Origin: Anoplolepis gracilipes
Taxonomy: Eukaryota > Arthropoda > Insecta > Hymenoptera > Formicidae
Direction: 5' to 3'
Assembly: GCF_047496725.1 (NCBI RefSeq)
Contig: NC_132977.1
Location: 9,027,501 to 9,091,500, forward strand
DNA: 64,000 bases
Positions 48,605 to 61,128 of the stretch are shown piece after piece (the stretch's first letter is position 1; the number at the start of each line of letters is the position of its first letter). The notes under the pieces are model-generated. The model made no database searches. It was not told where the DNA came from and was given only the letters and a program-made list of their open reading frames with translations. Position numbers and translations under genes: made by a program.

Positions 48605-48717
48605 ATGTCCAAAGGTGCTTCCCTCACACTCGACACTGGATGCGCCTTAGTCTTAGCAAATTGTACAATAACAATCCTAGTAGTAGCTCTACCGGTGCTC
48701 CTTCCCGTCGTCCTAGG
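48605..48717 (+). CDS. Candidate first exon with signal/membrane segment
   Basis: ATG at 48605 follows an in-frame TAG at 48578. The frame reads MSKGASLTLDTGCALVLAN, then a very hydrophobic stretch CTITILVVALPVLLPVVLG, typical of a signal peptide or signal anchor. A donor-like CTAG|GTACAC occurs at 48717/48718, which is only a moderate match; unspliced, the frame continues to 48889 through a proline/serine-rich tract. Upstream, TCAGT at 48363 resembles an initiator, and a short upstream frame (MDQLSTV) starts at 48395. Another frame is open 48457-48969. Secretory or membrane receptor first exons look like this, but no family is identified. Confidence 0.25.
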
Positions 48718-48914
48718 TACACCCTCGTTCTACGCCAAGTGTCTTCAGACCCCTTTCCACCCCATCTCCCGTTCCCATCCCCTCCCCCTCCCCCGCTCGC
48801 CGGTGTTGTGTACATTAGTGGATGCTCTGAAGGCAAGACAAACGGAATATTACACAAATACCCGTCTTCAACCCCCCCGTCTTCCGTAACTACCAAACCA
48901 TCTTCCTTCTTCTC

Positions 48915-48917
<3 letters not shown>

Positions 48918-48949
<32 letters not shown>
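48918..48949 (+). repeat. (CT)n microsatellite
   Basis: Uninterrupted CT, followed by TGCTCTCTCG. Confidence 0.95.
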
Positions 48950-48951
<2 letters not shown>

Positions 48952-48969
48952 CTCTCTCGTTTGCTCTAA

Positions 48970-50140
48970 CCCCTGCGATCTTCCGACAGGAAATGACGTG
49001 CTTTGCGAACGTTTCATATTGTATAGAATAGTAGATATATGTAAATAAATAGATGGATAGAGTAAAAGAGAACAAAGAAAGATAAAGCGTGAGCATTACA
49101 TTTTACATTGGAAATATTAAAAGTTTTGTTAATTCAGAAACAAGATATTTGCTTCCAATTTAATCTGATTTAAGATCAGTATTATATGATCATCAAAGTT
49201 ATTACAAAACACTTGCACTGATCGTATTAGCGGTAACAGAACTCACAGACTATTTATATACTGTCCTTTTATATTTTGTAATACATATTTGTAAAAAATT
49301 ATTGAAAATAATTTATAATTGCTAAATAATTATATATATATTATTACATCTTACGTATTTTAAAATATATAATATTTATCTACAGTACCGTCGCTCTCCT
49401 TTTACTTTAAAATATTTATTAAAATACGAATATGATAATAAATATGAAAATAAACCAGTTGAATATTAATATACATACATATAAATAACAATGAAGTAAG
49501 ATATATATTTACCAATGATATAATGATAATAACTCTGAAAAGAATGAAACGGTTAAAAAGAGCTATTTCTGAAATGTCATTAAATCGAAAAATAGAATTG
49601 AGGATAAGATCAAGAATTTCTCATTATTATGATTATTATTGCGACGACAACGCAGGACGACGAAAGAACGCCGTGGGCCGATTCCTTGACCACCCGAGTA
49701 CGAAGGAACGGGGCGCTTCGTAAATGCATAAAACGCGATATGAAATGCACGAGTTCGGACGTTTTGGCATCCGGACAAGCAGACAATCAACTCATCGAGG
49801 CGTGTGGATGCATTTTTATTATATATTATAGACTGCCCGATACCTTCCTCCATATCGTACGTCACTCATAATGTCAGTCGCTAACGTACCGTCTCGAACG
49901 TATTTTACGTACCGGGTGCTCCGAAAGCTATTAGCTTAGAGTAGAAATTCTTATTCTTAAGACTCATAAAGCAATTTGTTAAAAGAAGTAATATCTTAAT
50001 ATTGATAAATATTATTACGATGTTAAGTAATCTAAATTGTATCAAAGTAACAATTATTTCTATAATTATTGTGTTTTTAGTAGTCTTATTAACGCGTGTT
50101 CCGAATTTTAAGAAGGCCGGACAGCAATATTAAGAAACTG
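48970..50140. other. AT-rich DNA and a motif-free GC-balanced piece
   Basis: AT-rich to about 49560. Frames at 49563-49871 overlap on both strands with no motif. CCGGGTGCTCC at about 49911 resembles a GGGTGT-type element end but has no partner. Confidence 0.5.
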
Positions 50141-50141
50141 A

Positions 50142-50456
50142 TGTAGGGTGTTTTTCAATCAAGTTGATACACTCATGCCAGATTATTTCAGTGTACACGT
50201 AATTTAACGGTTCGAAGTTGGCAGCACCTGCTGGTGTAATTATCTCACCGAGACACTATACTCGAGGATTACATAACACGATGATGTCAAGAGATGTTGA
50301 TACGTGACTCGTAACATTTAACGGGCTTAAGCAGTGTTTCCTACATTTCACTTCAATTAATTATTACGATTATACACCGCAGAAATATTTCAGTATATTA
50401 TGCACGAACTGTTATTTCATTAATGCATAATTCTATTCAGAGTTTGACACCCAGTA
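50142..50456. mobile_element. Possible third, degraded MITE-like element
   Basis: The left side reads TGTAGGGTGTTT (GGGTGT at 50146-50151) and the right side GACACCCAGTATA (ACACCC at 50447-50452), an inverted 6-bp core with TA beside both ends. The length of about 310 bp matches the two better-defined elements. The terminal match is short, so this may be coincidence. Confidence 0.25.
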
Positions 50457-50515
50457 TAGATTTCGGATATAGGTGTATATCGGGCTGTATCTCCTTGTAT
50501 CAGCCATACACATAA

Positions 50516-50749
50516 TTACCATCTGATAGAGTCTGTTGTCTGTCGGGAGGTTGATTTCATACTTGTTCTTATTGCCGACCCGTCAAAGGTATCCCCGTGG
50601 TGGTAGGATGGCCGATCTCGGACGGGGGCCTTAGGGCCGCATAGGCCCCTTCTCCCGTCTCGACCAATCACTGACCCTTGGTCTGCCTTAACGCCGAGAA
50701 AACGCACGAGAAAAAGAAATATGATTAGACCTGCTACAGGACGATGCAT
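50516..50749 (-). CDS. Candidate secreted protein or its first exon (minus strand)
   Basis: ATG at 50749 (minus) is preceded in frame by a TGA, with no other ATG between. The first 22 residues form a clear signal peptide: MHRPVAG, core LIIFLFLVRFLG, then VKA|DQG as a probable cleavage site. The mature part starts DQGSVIGRDGRRGLCGPKAP, contains one cysteine and a GRRG, and ends DSIRW before TAA at 50516-50518. Alternatively a donor ATG|GTAATT (exon end 50520) would splice out the stop. The upstream region has CCAAT-type motifs (ATTGG on both strands near 50775-50810). The hydrophobic core is not encoded by a simple repeat, which favours a real gene. I do not recognise the family. Confidence 0.35.
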   Translation of the reverse strand: MHRPVAGLIIFLFLVRFLGVKADQGSVIGRDGRRGLCGPKAPVRDRPSYHHGDTFDGSAIRTSMKSTSRQTTDSIRW

Positions 50750-50830
50750 CGACCAGTTCGAGAGTGTCGGTCGTTTCGATGGCCGCCAATCGAAGTTCGA
50801 TCATTGGCCAATGTACTCAGCCATTTCGTA
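50750..50830 (-). promoter_or_regulatory. CCAAT-motif region upstream of the minus-strand candidate
   Basis: Read on the minus strand, ATTGGCCAATGATCG and CGATTGGCGG lie within about 60 bases upstream of the ATG at 50749. Inverted CCAAT boxes are common near animal promoters. No TATA box is seen. Confidence 0.2.
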
Positions 50831-53800
50831 TATTCTGCATACAAATTTCTCGTAGAAAATATATTTCAAATTAGAAATAATTTCCACATGATTGTACATC
50901 TTTCTTAGAATTTTATGAGTGTTCTACTCATTTTTATATATCTTATTTATGGAGAGTTATGGTGTTTAACTATTCATAATAAAATATGTATTAATTTTTA
51001 AAAAAATTGATAGAAAAAGCAATAAATAATTCAATCTAAATATATAGCAATTAATTTTATCTGAATATAGCAGAAAAGCGCGAAATAAATTGTTGTACTG
51101 GTAGTAAAAATTCGAAAGTAACAGAAGCGCGTTTCCCCTTTCGATATACGTGAATTGCGCGAGACGTCATACGTCATACTCCGGAATTAATATAACATGA
51201 ATCTTGGCAACAAACAGTATTGTCCTCGACTCTTGCAATTCCCACGGATGCGAATGACGCCTGAAAGACGCTCCTTCGGATCGCCGATGCAATGCAATCA
51301 ACGCAACACCTGTCGAAAATGCAGATTTACGGTGCAGCTGCTTCCGCCGGCGCGAGCAAGCAATAATTCCGGCGAGAGACGGAGGACCCGTCTACAATTT
51401 CGTGGTTTCTTCCATTCCTCAGTGGCTGTCTTACTCGCGCCGAAAGAAGCTCGCCGCGCCACGCCGGTGCGTACCGCGCGTTCTTCCTTCCGCTCGCCCC
51501 CTTCGGCTCGGGGGACGACGGTGCCTCGCATTGTTTCATTAGACCACGTCAAAATATTAGGGCTGCAACTCGTTCCTGCCCTCTCCGATACACGTTACTG
51601 AAACCTCCCACAGCCCAAGGCCCTTAGACGTTAATGCCGCATGGACGGCGAGCTGACTTGCGTATAATTACTGCATTCGACCATTTATACCAGGTGGCTG
51701 CTAAATTCAGAGCGCAAGCTTCGCTTCTACGCCGCACCATCCATCTGTGATGGTCAGCGATCACACGCGGGAAACTGTCAGTATTAATTCACCAATTAAT
51801 ACTGACGTACATATTTTTAACAACACGCTTCTAATAGAATAATGCTTATTATTATAAAAACGCATATAATTATATACGCAAATTTCCCTTCCAGAATCCA
51901 GAAATGAGTCTATGATACATATTCATGTCACGCTTTTCTCGCTTGCAATTTTATCTCTTACTCAAATTATATAAATTACGTTAAATATTTTTTTCCCCTT
52001 TCCTCTATTGTTCATTAAGACCTTTCTCGATTTTATTCGGCTTATGATAAAGTGTTTCGCGTGTAAAGAATCGCATCGTGCCAAACAAACGTTTGATAAA
52101 TACCTATACGGGGAGAACGAGGGGAATAACCTGAGATCTCGTCGCGCACAAAGACGTGTCACATGCTCGAGTTTTTTTGTTACGATTTCGTCACGCCATT
52201 CATCGCGCCGTATGCGTTTCGGTAGGAGCCATTCTCCCACGCAGAACAGCCATCGAACCCGCTTCTTTCATCCTTCCTTCTTCATCCAGATAAGTATCTC
52301 GAGCGAGCGAGTTACGTCCGAGATGTCCCGGTGGAAGATCGAAATTTATTTCAAATCCGCCATGTGGAAAGCATCTTTCTGTCGAATACTTCACGCTCCG
52401 GATTCACTCGAACGACTTTTCACACTGCCGTAATGTCGATTTTCTTGACGCGAAAAAGGCCGAGTGTTGCACGTGTGACTTATATCGCGTGTTTACTGTC
52501 GTAAAAGATGCTAAATATCACAATGTATTTTACATGCAATATATACAAAATCGTACGACAAAATATCAAAAAATGATTAAAAAGGTACGAAAAGAAAAGT
52601 ATATATGAAATTAAGAATCTCAATAAAAAATAGGATAAAAATTTTACAGCAAATTTAAAGCACATAAACTGAAGTGATATCAGTGTGAACAACTTGGACA
52701 AAAAATGTAAGATGAAATAAGTGCAGTGAAAGAAATAAAACCGTCCGTAATAATAATAAATCAATCAAAAATATGACAATGTCTGCAGCATAATCTCCGT
52801 TAAGATATAACGAATAAATTACACGGGACACGATTAAAGTAAAGAGAGCACCGCATTGACTTTGCTCCGGCACGCCCTTCCTCATTTCCTCTGCCGCATT
52901 GTAATTCACAACCGTAACGCTCGATGCAATTGGAGATCTCTACGAGAAGGTGGGCCGGGGATCGTAAGTGCAAACGAGTCAATCTCACGAAATGGTCGAT
53001 TTTAAATGAGTTCCCCCCGGGAACGAAAGCGTCACCTGTCACTTCATAAGCATCATGACGGCCTATTGTCGCTCACGTCCGGTCGCATATGGGCACCCTA
53101 TTGTGCGAGACTTATATTTATTCATTAATAATTATCGGATACGAAGCGGACTGAATTTTTGTTCGACCGATTGGAGATGCACGTTAACGACGATCGTTAT
53201 TTCACGCCGCGTAAAAATTGTTGCGCCCTCAATTGATAATCATCTCTCATTTTTTTCTCAAGATTACAATCGCGAAGATAAAATAGTGGAAAAATATTTA
53301 TTTATTAAATTAATTGTATATTTATCAGAATTTATTTACCTAAATTTCGTCCTAAATGTTTATATGCTGATAACGGAAAAAAAGATTATTATCATTCTTC
53401 TTTATTTTAAATTAAAAAAAAAAATTAATGTAAAAATTACATTTACTACTCAAAATTAGAACCATATTTCGTATATTTTGCGGATAAACACAATAACACT
53501 GTGATGGAGTCAGAACGTGAAAATCGACGAAAACTTCTCTCGTCAATGCAACAAAGCTTTATAGAGAACAGCGACAAAGAGAAAAATCACTCACACAAAA
53601 GAAACACCCTTGAATCTCTCTCTAGAGAGTATCAATCGAGGAGATCGAGTCTTTGGAAGATTATTTTTATAGACGACTCTCCTTCCTGATCTGTCCTTTC
53701 ACGAATGGCTTACCCAGAGATACGAAGAAATCGTATATTGGACACCCACTCCTTTCATCGCGTAATCTCAACTAAGACGCTTTAGTTTTGCTCTGTATTC

Positions 53801-54090
53801 TTCACTTGACGAACTTAATCATCACATTGATAAAAAATAAGATACTTTACAAAGAATCTCAAACTTTTCATAATAAATATATAGTGATTGATAAGACAGA
53901 AACACACTTGTATCCTTTAAAAAAGAGACATTTTTCAATACAACATTAAAATAAAAATTTATCTTTAACCGAAATAATTTATCGGAAAATACACAAAAAC
54001 GATAACACACTTGTTCTTGTGGAAAAAAAAATTAATTTCATATCAACGACGCAACAATGGATGAACAATATAGTCTCTGAAGAGGCAACC
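50831..54090. other. Mixed DNA, no assignable gene
   Basis: AT-rich at 50831-51110, 51780-52010, 52480-52800 and 53260-53480; GC-balanced at 51110-51770 and 52030-52440. The 134-codon frame at 51197 and the 141-codon frame at 52008 have no motifs and overlap open frames on the other strand. Confidence 0.5.
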
Positions 54091-54410
54091 TGATACACCG
54101 ATAAGCGTTTTGCATGCTAGAGAACCTCATTCAATGTCTCATCTCGCTAATGATCGCACACTTGCAACACGCTCACGGCGACGCATTACTTGCTGATCGG
54201 CGAGCGGGAAAGTCCTTCCATTATCTGGATTAATGGCTAAACACGCACAAGAGTTTCGCCGACGGAATCGTCCGGAGCTGCACCTCGCCGACGGCTGCCG
54301 ATCAATTAACTAATGATCGCTAATTAACGCTCCCCAAGGACAGTAATACCCGATAATACTCGGCGGGCCGACGTACAGTGGTATTACCTTACGTTAACCC
54401 GTCGGTCGGA
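54091..54410. promoter_or_regulatory. CpG-balanced patch with homeodomain-type cores
   Basis: Contains GATTAATGG near 54228, CAATTAACTAATGATCG from 54303 and TAATTAACG at 54321 in unique-looking, CpG-containing sequence just before a GA microsatellite. A candidate conserved noncoding element; inference only. Confidence 0.25.

Positions 54411-54413
<3 letters not shown>

Positions 54414-54465
<52 letters not shown>
54414..54465 (+). repeat. (GA)n microsatellite, 52 bp
   Basis: Uninterrupted GA, followed by GAAGGGAGAGAG. Confidence 0.97.
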
Positions 54466-54467
<2 letters not shown>

Positions 54468-56160
54468 GGGAGAGAGAATCGAGGCAGGTCTTGGAGGCCT
54501 TAGTTTGAGTTTAACCGTGGTTCAGCGCCGTGCTGAGTAATCAAACAATTACCAGAGGCGCGAGGGGAAAATGCGCGCAGTGTTACCGGCCAAAACCTCC
54601 AGCATGGTGAAATGAACGAAACGAGCGCAGGAGGATGCGAATCCGAATTCGAGGCGACTTCAGCGAAATAATGCCCGCCAGTCGATATTATCGCCGTAGC
54701 CGAGAGTTCGGCAGCTCCCAAAACGCAAGCTAATTGACTGCTAAATTATCACGATTCGTTCTCCCCCCCCCCCCCACCCCTTCTCTCGTCGTCCCTCTCT
54801 CGCTTCAACTTCAACTTTGAAGAGGGTTACACATTCTCTCTGAGCTGTCTTTTGTACATGGTTATACCGAATTAATTGTTATAACGCTATAAATAAATTG
54901 CATAATATAAGAAATATTATTATATTAATTAAGAATCGTGACTATTATTATATCTAGTTTTCTGAAATACAATGTAAAGAACGCTACAATTTAATTTTAC
55001 ACGCAGTAAAAAAACATTGTGACAATAAAATTATTACGAAGGAAATATGCGTAGCAGTATGGAAGTATATGTATAAAAGTATTTATATGAAATAATTATA
55101 AAAGTTATTTTTATCAATATTTTACATGTTTCTTTAATTTGCTAAAACTATCTGCATTATCTTGTCAATAATAAGCAATATTATTGCCTATTTTGTTTCA
55201 CATGTATGTCACTCGAGTCTAATACATTCAAAAGTTATGAAAATTCAGAGAATATATCTAACAATAAGCCACGCTTTTGACACATATTCTACGCTCAAAA
55301 AAAGACTGGTGGAAATTGATTCGCGATGATCATAAAACATTATATTAAAACTGCTATGCTCATGAATATGTAGGTCGTCGAGTTTTCAATTTCACACGAA
55401 TATTTTTGCGATCGCCACATCTGCCGTTTTCTTTATATACATTTTTTTTATGATCCGTAAAGGGACATTTCCACCGCGACTGGATGCGATTTATTAATTG
55501 CAAATTTCTCTCAATACATTGCAATGCTAAAAAAAAATACCGCTACCGACGTAACGCTAACATAAACTATCTTGTCGGAAACATAAAACGAAATAGTTAT
55601 CAATGAAAGAATTAATCAAAGAAGTTGACACTGTATCTTTTATAATACTTGCAATGACGATTGGAACTTTAAAATGGAGAAACCAAACGAAGGTTATAAG
55701 CTGTCATGTCGGCATAAGTGACCAGATTATAGCGATTGCTACCGTGCGTGCACCTTTGTTACAGCTACACAGCAGGATGAATTGGCAGTTTGGTTCTTAT
55801 GGTTAGACTACAATCAGGTTGAATTACAAAGCACCTACGATACACCATGTGGCTGTTACATAATGAAAAACGCAATCACGCGATGCTCCTCGATGATAGA
55901 ACAAAGAAAGTTAATAAAGCAATCGCCAATTTATCACGCATCAATTATTTTTTCATTGAAAAACACTGATTACAAGTAAACAAGACACGATCGTAATATC
56001 AGTTTTCGGATTACAAAAAAAAAAAAAAAAAAAAAAACAATGAATTAAAGACGCCACATTATTTTATTTATCGAAAATATTTTTTCTACCCGATTGAAAT
56101 AAATAAAATATTCGCACGCTTAAAAATTAAATAATTGTATGATTTTAACTGATTAATACG
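54466..56160. other. GC-balanced then AT-rich DNA
   Basis: No gene. A C13 run is at 54763-54775 and an A-run at 56015-56037. The 55603-55979 frames are short and motif-free. Confidence 0.55.
56015..56037 (+). repeat. Poly-A run
   Basis: About 23 consecutive A. No retroelement body upstream. Confidence 0.9.
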
Positions 56161-57480
56161 ACAGATTAGCATCAACAAGAAAAGTCGTATTGACGTGGCC
56201 GATGAAATGGTGAAAAGGATGAGAAAAAGGAAAGGGGATCCCCCCTGGAAGCAGATTTTAATCGAACATCAAGCCGAGACAAGGAATTTACGATCAGGCA
56301 CGGCTGTTTAGCAACTCGATTTAAGGCCGTTCGACGAACCAAACGATACGGTAATTAACATAAAGTATTAATAATGCTTCTATCGTTGACGGTCCTCCTT
56401 TTTATGCCAAAGTTCTTTTACCACGGTTTATGCGCCCATTAGATTTTACGATCAAACCGAAAAAAATAGCCGAACGATGATGCGTAGGGGGTCGTCCCTT
56501 TATTTCTCCCTTTCTTCTAACTCCCTCCCTTTTCTTCTCGCACCCTTTCTCTTTCTTCAATTCCTTTTTTTCTTCCGCATCCTCTTCATTAGTCTTTTAA
56601 CTTTCACACGCTTTTCATTATCATAAATAAAGATTCATTTCGATCACAAATTTTGATGTTCTTTTTGCGACAAGTTAAATTATACAAATTACAAAGAAGG
56701 GAGAGAACTTTAACTCTAAAGTATATTCAATATATCTGTTGAGGATACAATGTTATCTGTTTAAAACAAATACAACACGATCAATTATATATAAAGATAC
56801 TTAACATCTCCTATACTACGTCTACGTGTCACTATAATTTAATAGATAGATATCCAAGAGGGCAAAAAAAAATACTACGTAATAGCAGTGGGGAGAAATG
56901 CACGGATGCGGAAAAGGGGTGTGGCACAGACTCAGACATTTCACTGTTTTCTAACAGAGACGATTCTCAAGAGTTGAATTATAGGAGGAACGCGATAGGT
57001 GGTCCCAGACGGACTGACTCTTCTTTCGCGAGCGAGATAATCGAAGTCTAAATAAATAAAAACATTTCTCCCCTCGTTTCGTCGACCGTTCGAGTTGCGC
57101 TCGTCAGTTTGCCAAAATTGAATTTGACATCGCAACAAGATACGCTTCCTCGAATAAACGTAAAATTCATTGATACAAATTCCTCCATCAACGCGTTAAA
57201 AGTGTTTTTTCATATTAAAATTACATTATGTGTAATTGGTCTATTCTGTAAAGAAAAAATAAATTTAATAAATCTAATAAATCTGTGTGTGATAAATTAT
57301 ATATTATACATATTAGTACAATATCTGATAAAAAAATTTATTAGTTGTCTTAAATAAAGCGTGCAATATGAATTATTGTTAAATCTACATGAGTAACATT
57401 ACAGGATAAAAAAGATGCAGTTGTATGTTATCATATTACGTACATTCCAATGTCGATTTTATATCAGACAGGTAACCTCT
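56161..57480. other. Mixed DNA, no gene
   Basis: A GC-balanced patch at 56170-56480 contains TTTATGCGCCCATTAG, a Hox/caudal-like pairing. The remainder is AT-rich or short frames. Confidence 0.45.
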
Positions 57481-57790
57481 TCCATGGTTTATTAGGCCGA
57501 GATTGTTGTCCACTTCATTTTCGATTCGAAACATCAGCGGGTGGGCATACCTGACAGCTGAACGGCCCGATATCTGTTCACGGTATTATTAACGTTTACG
57601 AAAATACGAACGTGTTAGCCGCAGAGTTAGTCGAAGGGCGAGGTCGAAGCGAAATTAGCTGTCCGATACTAATTAGCTTTCAATCTAATTTCATGCAAAG
57701 CTTATAATCACCGACCGAATAAAATCGGAATCGATTGATTTGCTTCGAAAATCAAACGGCGAACGAATCGCGCTCTACGAACCTTGAATG
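57481..57790. promoter_or_regulatory. CpG-balanced patch with homeodomain and octamer-like sites
   Basis: ACTAATTAGC (core 57670-57675) and, 15 bases later, CTAATTTCATGCAAAG, which contains a POU/octamer-like ATGCAAAG. Unique-looking sequence between AT-rich flanks. Enhancer function is an inference. Confidence 0.25.
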
Positions 57791-60035
57791 TAAAATGAAT
57801 GGTTGGATCTTGATTATATTTTATGACGGACTGGACTATAATTTGACATATCCCATATAATTTCTTCAAGTTAATTCCAATAATTAGTAAAGAAATATGT
57901 CAAGAATTAAAATAAAAATGTAGTATAAATTATTCAAAGAATGAGAGATAAAAATGACTAAAAACTGAATTGATATATAATTATTTTTTTAATCAAATAA
58001 ACGTTAATATATTACAAAAATAAATCGCAAACACTTTTTTATAATAATAAAATATCTGTCTGAAGAAAATACGTAAAATCGAAAAGAGAAAACTATACAA
58101 CTTATAAAACGCGAAGGAAGGAGCAATAATGCTCGACACGAAACGATTTGCAATCGTAACTTTGCAAAACTATTGCCCTCGGAATTCCGAGATATATTTA
58201 TACATATAGATATCGATGTGTCCCTTTACAATCGTCCGGCAAATCGCCGGGAGTGCACAAGTTGAATTATTCAAAGGAAGAGGAACTTGGCCCTTCAACC
58301 CGATATCGCCCGCACCATTCGACGTTTCCTCGAGATATCAAGGAACAGAGGAGATACTAAAGGATGAAATCGGATAGAGAAAAGAAAGTGGGGATGAGAA
58401 AGGTCAAGTCCAGTCTGCCGTCCGTCGCGGTTTCTCACGAAAGCGTGTGCACTGCGCGACTGGACGAAGAGGCCCGATTTACATATTTATTCCACGAGAA
58501 AGATCTCACACCGGATAGATAGAAAACGTCGTGACGTTCCATCCGGTGGGATAGACGAGTGCGACGGCTGGCAAAAATCACGCCCCGTTTGCATCTCTTC
58601 GTGATCGAAGAAATCTCTTCCGATCAGCAACAACGTCGGCAAGAACGTGCATCACGAATTCAGCATGTTGTTCCTTGAACTTAAAGATACTTAAGGATAA
58701 AAGGATACTATATCGATAACCTTCTCGCGCGCCGCGAAAAATATTCAATTTTATTTAAATTAATAAGAAAATGTTTCATCGTAAAGTAATCTTTCTGTAA
58801 AAATCTCCGTTGCAATATTTTCATTAATTATTTTTCAAAATAATAATGCAAAGACTACTTTGTTGTGTTGTTTACTGTATGCTTATTAATGCCCGATTTT
58901 CGGGATCACGTTGGTCGAATGCATCGCGCACGGCACACGACTCGAAAATCCTTTATCCTCAAATCACCGGAGATAATTTGGTCGGTGTAGACACGGCAAA
59001 TATCTGTACAAGAGATCGGAATAAGGGTTGGCGTGCCGGTGGTGGTGATGGAGGAACGGGGGAGAGGGAGGCAGGTCGGCGCGCGGAAAGTCTATGTAGG
59101 TTATAGGGGAACGGGATCACTAATACAGGAGATGTTTGCGAACCTGTTAATAATGCCGCGTTTGCTCGCCGGGTTATTAGTGATAGCAAACACTTAAATT
59201 GTTCTACCGTGGATTAGTAATAGGCGCAGCTGCAAAACTCCGGTCGGCTGCGCGTGAGCTTTTCTCGACGGCACGTTGAGTTGTTTCGCCAAGGATCAGA
59301 GACTCTTGTAAGCAGGCGTTTGTATCAAGCTTCCTACAACAGTTCGTGTAAATGTGATCTTTTCAGCCAATCGCGAAAATTTGTTTTATAATTACATCTT
59401 CACTAATCTACTGTTTGATTATAGTAATTACGTATTATTTAATTGTATAAACGTTCCTTTATACTATTAAAAATTTTTTTCTGCAAAGAAACAAAGATAC
59501 ATTATCACAATATATCGTAAATATTTATATTTGTGCGCTCATCTCTATTCAGTTCATTTATATTATATAGTTAGAAATAAATGTTCATCTGAAAAAAAAA
59601 ATGTTCTTACTTTGACTTATTCGAATACGCGACAGCCAGACAACTTCGATAAGTCGCGTGTTTGTCAAAGTATCGCCTCAGCCGCGATACGATCTTACTC
59701 TCATATAGCTTATAGGACGCAGCTCGGTATATATTCTCCTGTAACACAGCTCTTGCTGTAAAAGCCCTTTCCAGAGCGCGAGCAGCGCCAGCATGCGCGG
59801 CGTTATATCCCCCAGGATCCGCCTTGAACACATCCAGCGAAAACCAAACTGGTTTAGCTTTAAGCACGTTAGGTACCCCTTTAATAGCTTATAGGTAAAC
59901 AAAATTAACATATCTTAACAGCGTTAAGAATTTCCGCGTATCCCGCTCCACCGCTGCAGCCCCGGGCAGACGACGGGGCTAAAGGGGTAAGTTTGTTAAG
60001 TAGCGACGAGCGCGAAACCGCCACGAGGAACGATG

Positions 60036-60067
60036 CCGAAGACACGCGATACCGAAGATACGCGATC
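60036..60067 (+). repeat. 16-bp tandem pair
   Basis: CCGAAGACACGCGATA followed directly by CCGAAGATACGCGATC, two differences. Confidence 0.75.
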
Positions 60068-61107
60068 TTCACGACGTTGTCTTATATTTTATCCCGGATA
60101 TCCCGGATTATAATAGCCGTGAGGCGCGTCAATTTTATCCAGCTGTTTTCTCTGGAATTTCTGCATTAAAGGTGTTTTCGATAATTCAATAATTATATTT
60201 ATATATTCTATATTCTTCTCAACTTTTTATTTTTCATCTTTATCGAGAAAAATTACTTGATATATCTCTAAATCGTCTTTAATCTCGGAGGGAGTGAGTA
60301 ATATCGCGCGCTGAATGCAATTGTCATCGCGCAACAAATGGATGGATCAAAATGTTCTAAACTAATCCATCGTGCGTTAGCCGCAAGGAGAAATTTGTGT
60401 TAAGATATTTGCGTTTACGAGAATAGAGAGGTTTCGTAATATATTAACAGCGACGGATATTTCTAGTTAACTCGAACAATATTGATTCAGAAGAGAATGC
60501 GAAGGCGAAACGCGATGACGGATGAATACGCGTTGTGATGCCGCGACAAAATATTTATTCGCGGCGGTACGCGATTTCGGAACATATTTTGGCATCCGTT
60601 CGCACTTTCATGTTACTCAACAGGCATAAATACATAATGATCATCCTTTGTTTTAATACACTTGTACGCGACACGACGTACATACCTGCCTGCTCGGTCA
60701 AGTCACGAGCATCGCTTTTTGGCGTCGGCGAGCAATACATCACCATCTATTAACCATCAAAACGAGATCAGTCGTATCCTTCTGTGAATTCTCGTTGTGT
60801 GCCCGCAGGACGTTACTAAATATCCGAAAGCCCGAGCGGATTGGCGTGCTGACAGTTCTCGGCGCAGCATAATTCGTTCCGAGTCGAGTCGAACATCGTT
60901 ACATTAATATTCTGGCAGCGTCGTCCTCCGTACGGTTACTTTACGTGATTTTAATTTCTCCACGGTCTTTGTAATGGCCGGCCTACTCTCTGGCTTGCAG
61001 TTTTCGTTACTAAATCCGCAATCCACGAGAAATCCGGTTCTCGATCGTTGCATACGAGAACGTTTCGGAAAATGTTGTATATTCCTATAGAGAGTCTACG
61101 CATATCA

Positions 61108-61128
61108 TTTTTTTTTTTTTTTTTTTTT
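61108..61128 (+). repeat. Poly-T run
   Basis: Twenty-one consecutive T. Confidence 0.9.

Noticed and set aside
49909..49922. CCGGGTGCTCC, similar to GGGTGT element ends
   Set aside because: No matching inverted end within 500 bp.
58846..59106. Frame beginning with a hydrophobic MQRLLCCVVYCMLI
   Set aside because: Hydrophobic core is short; the rest turns into glycine/arginine low complexity and no donor supports it.
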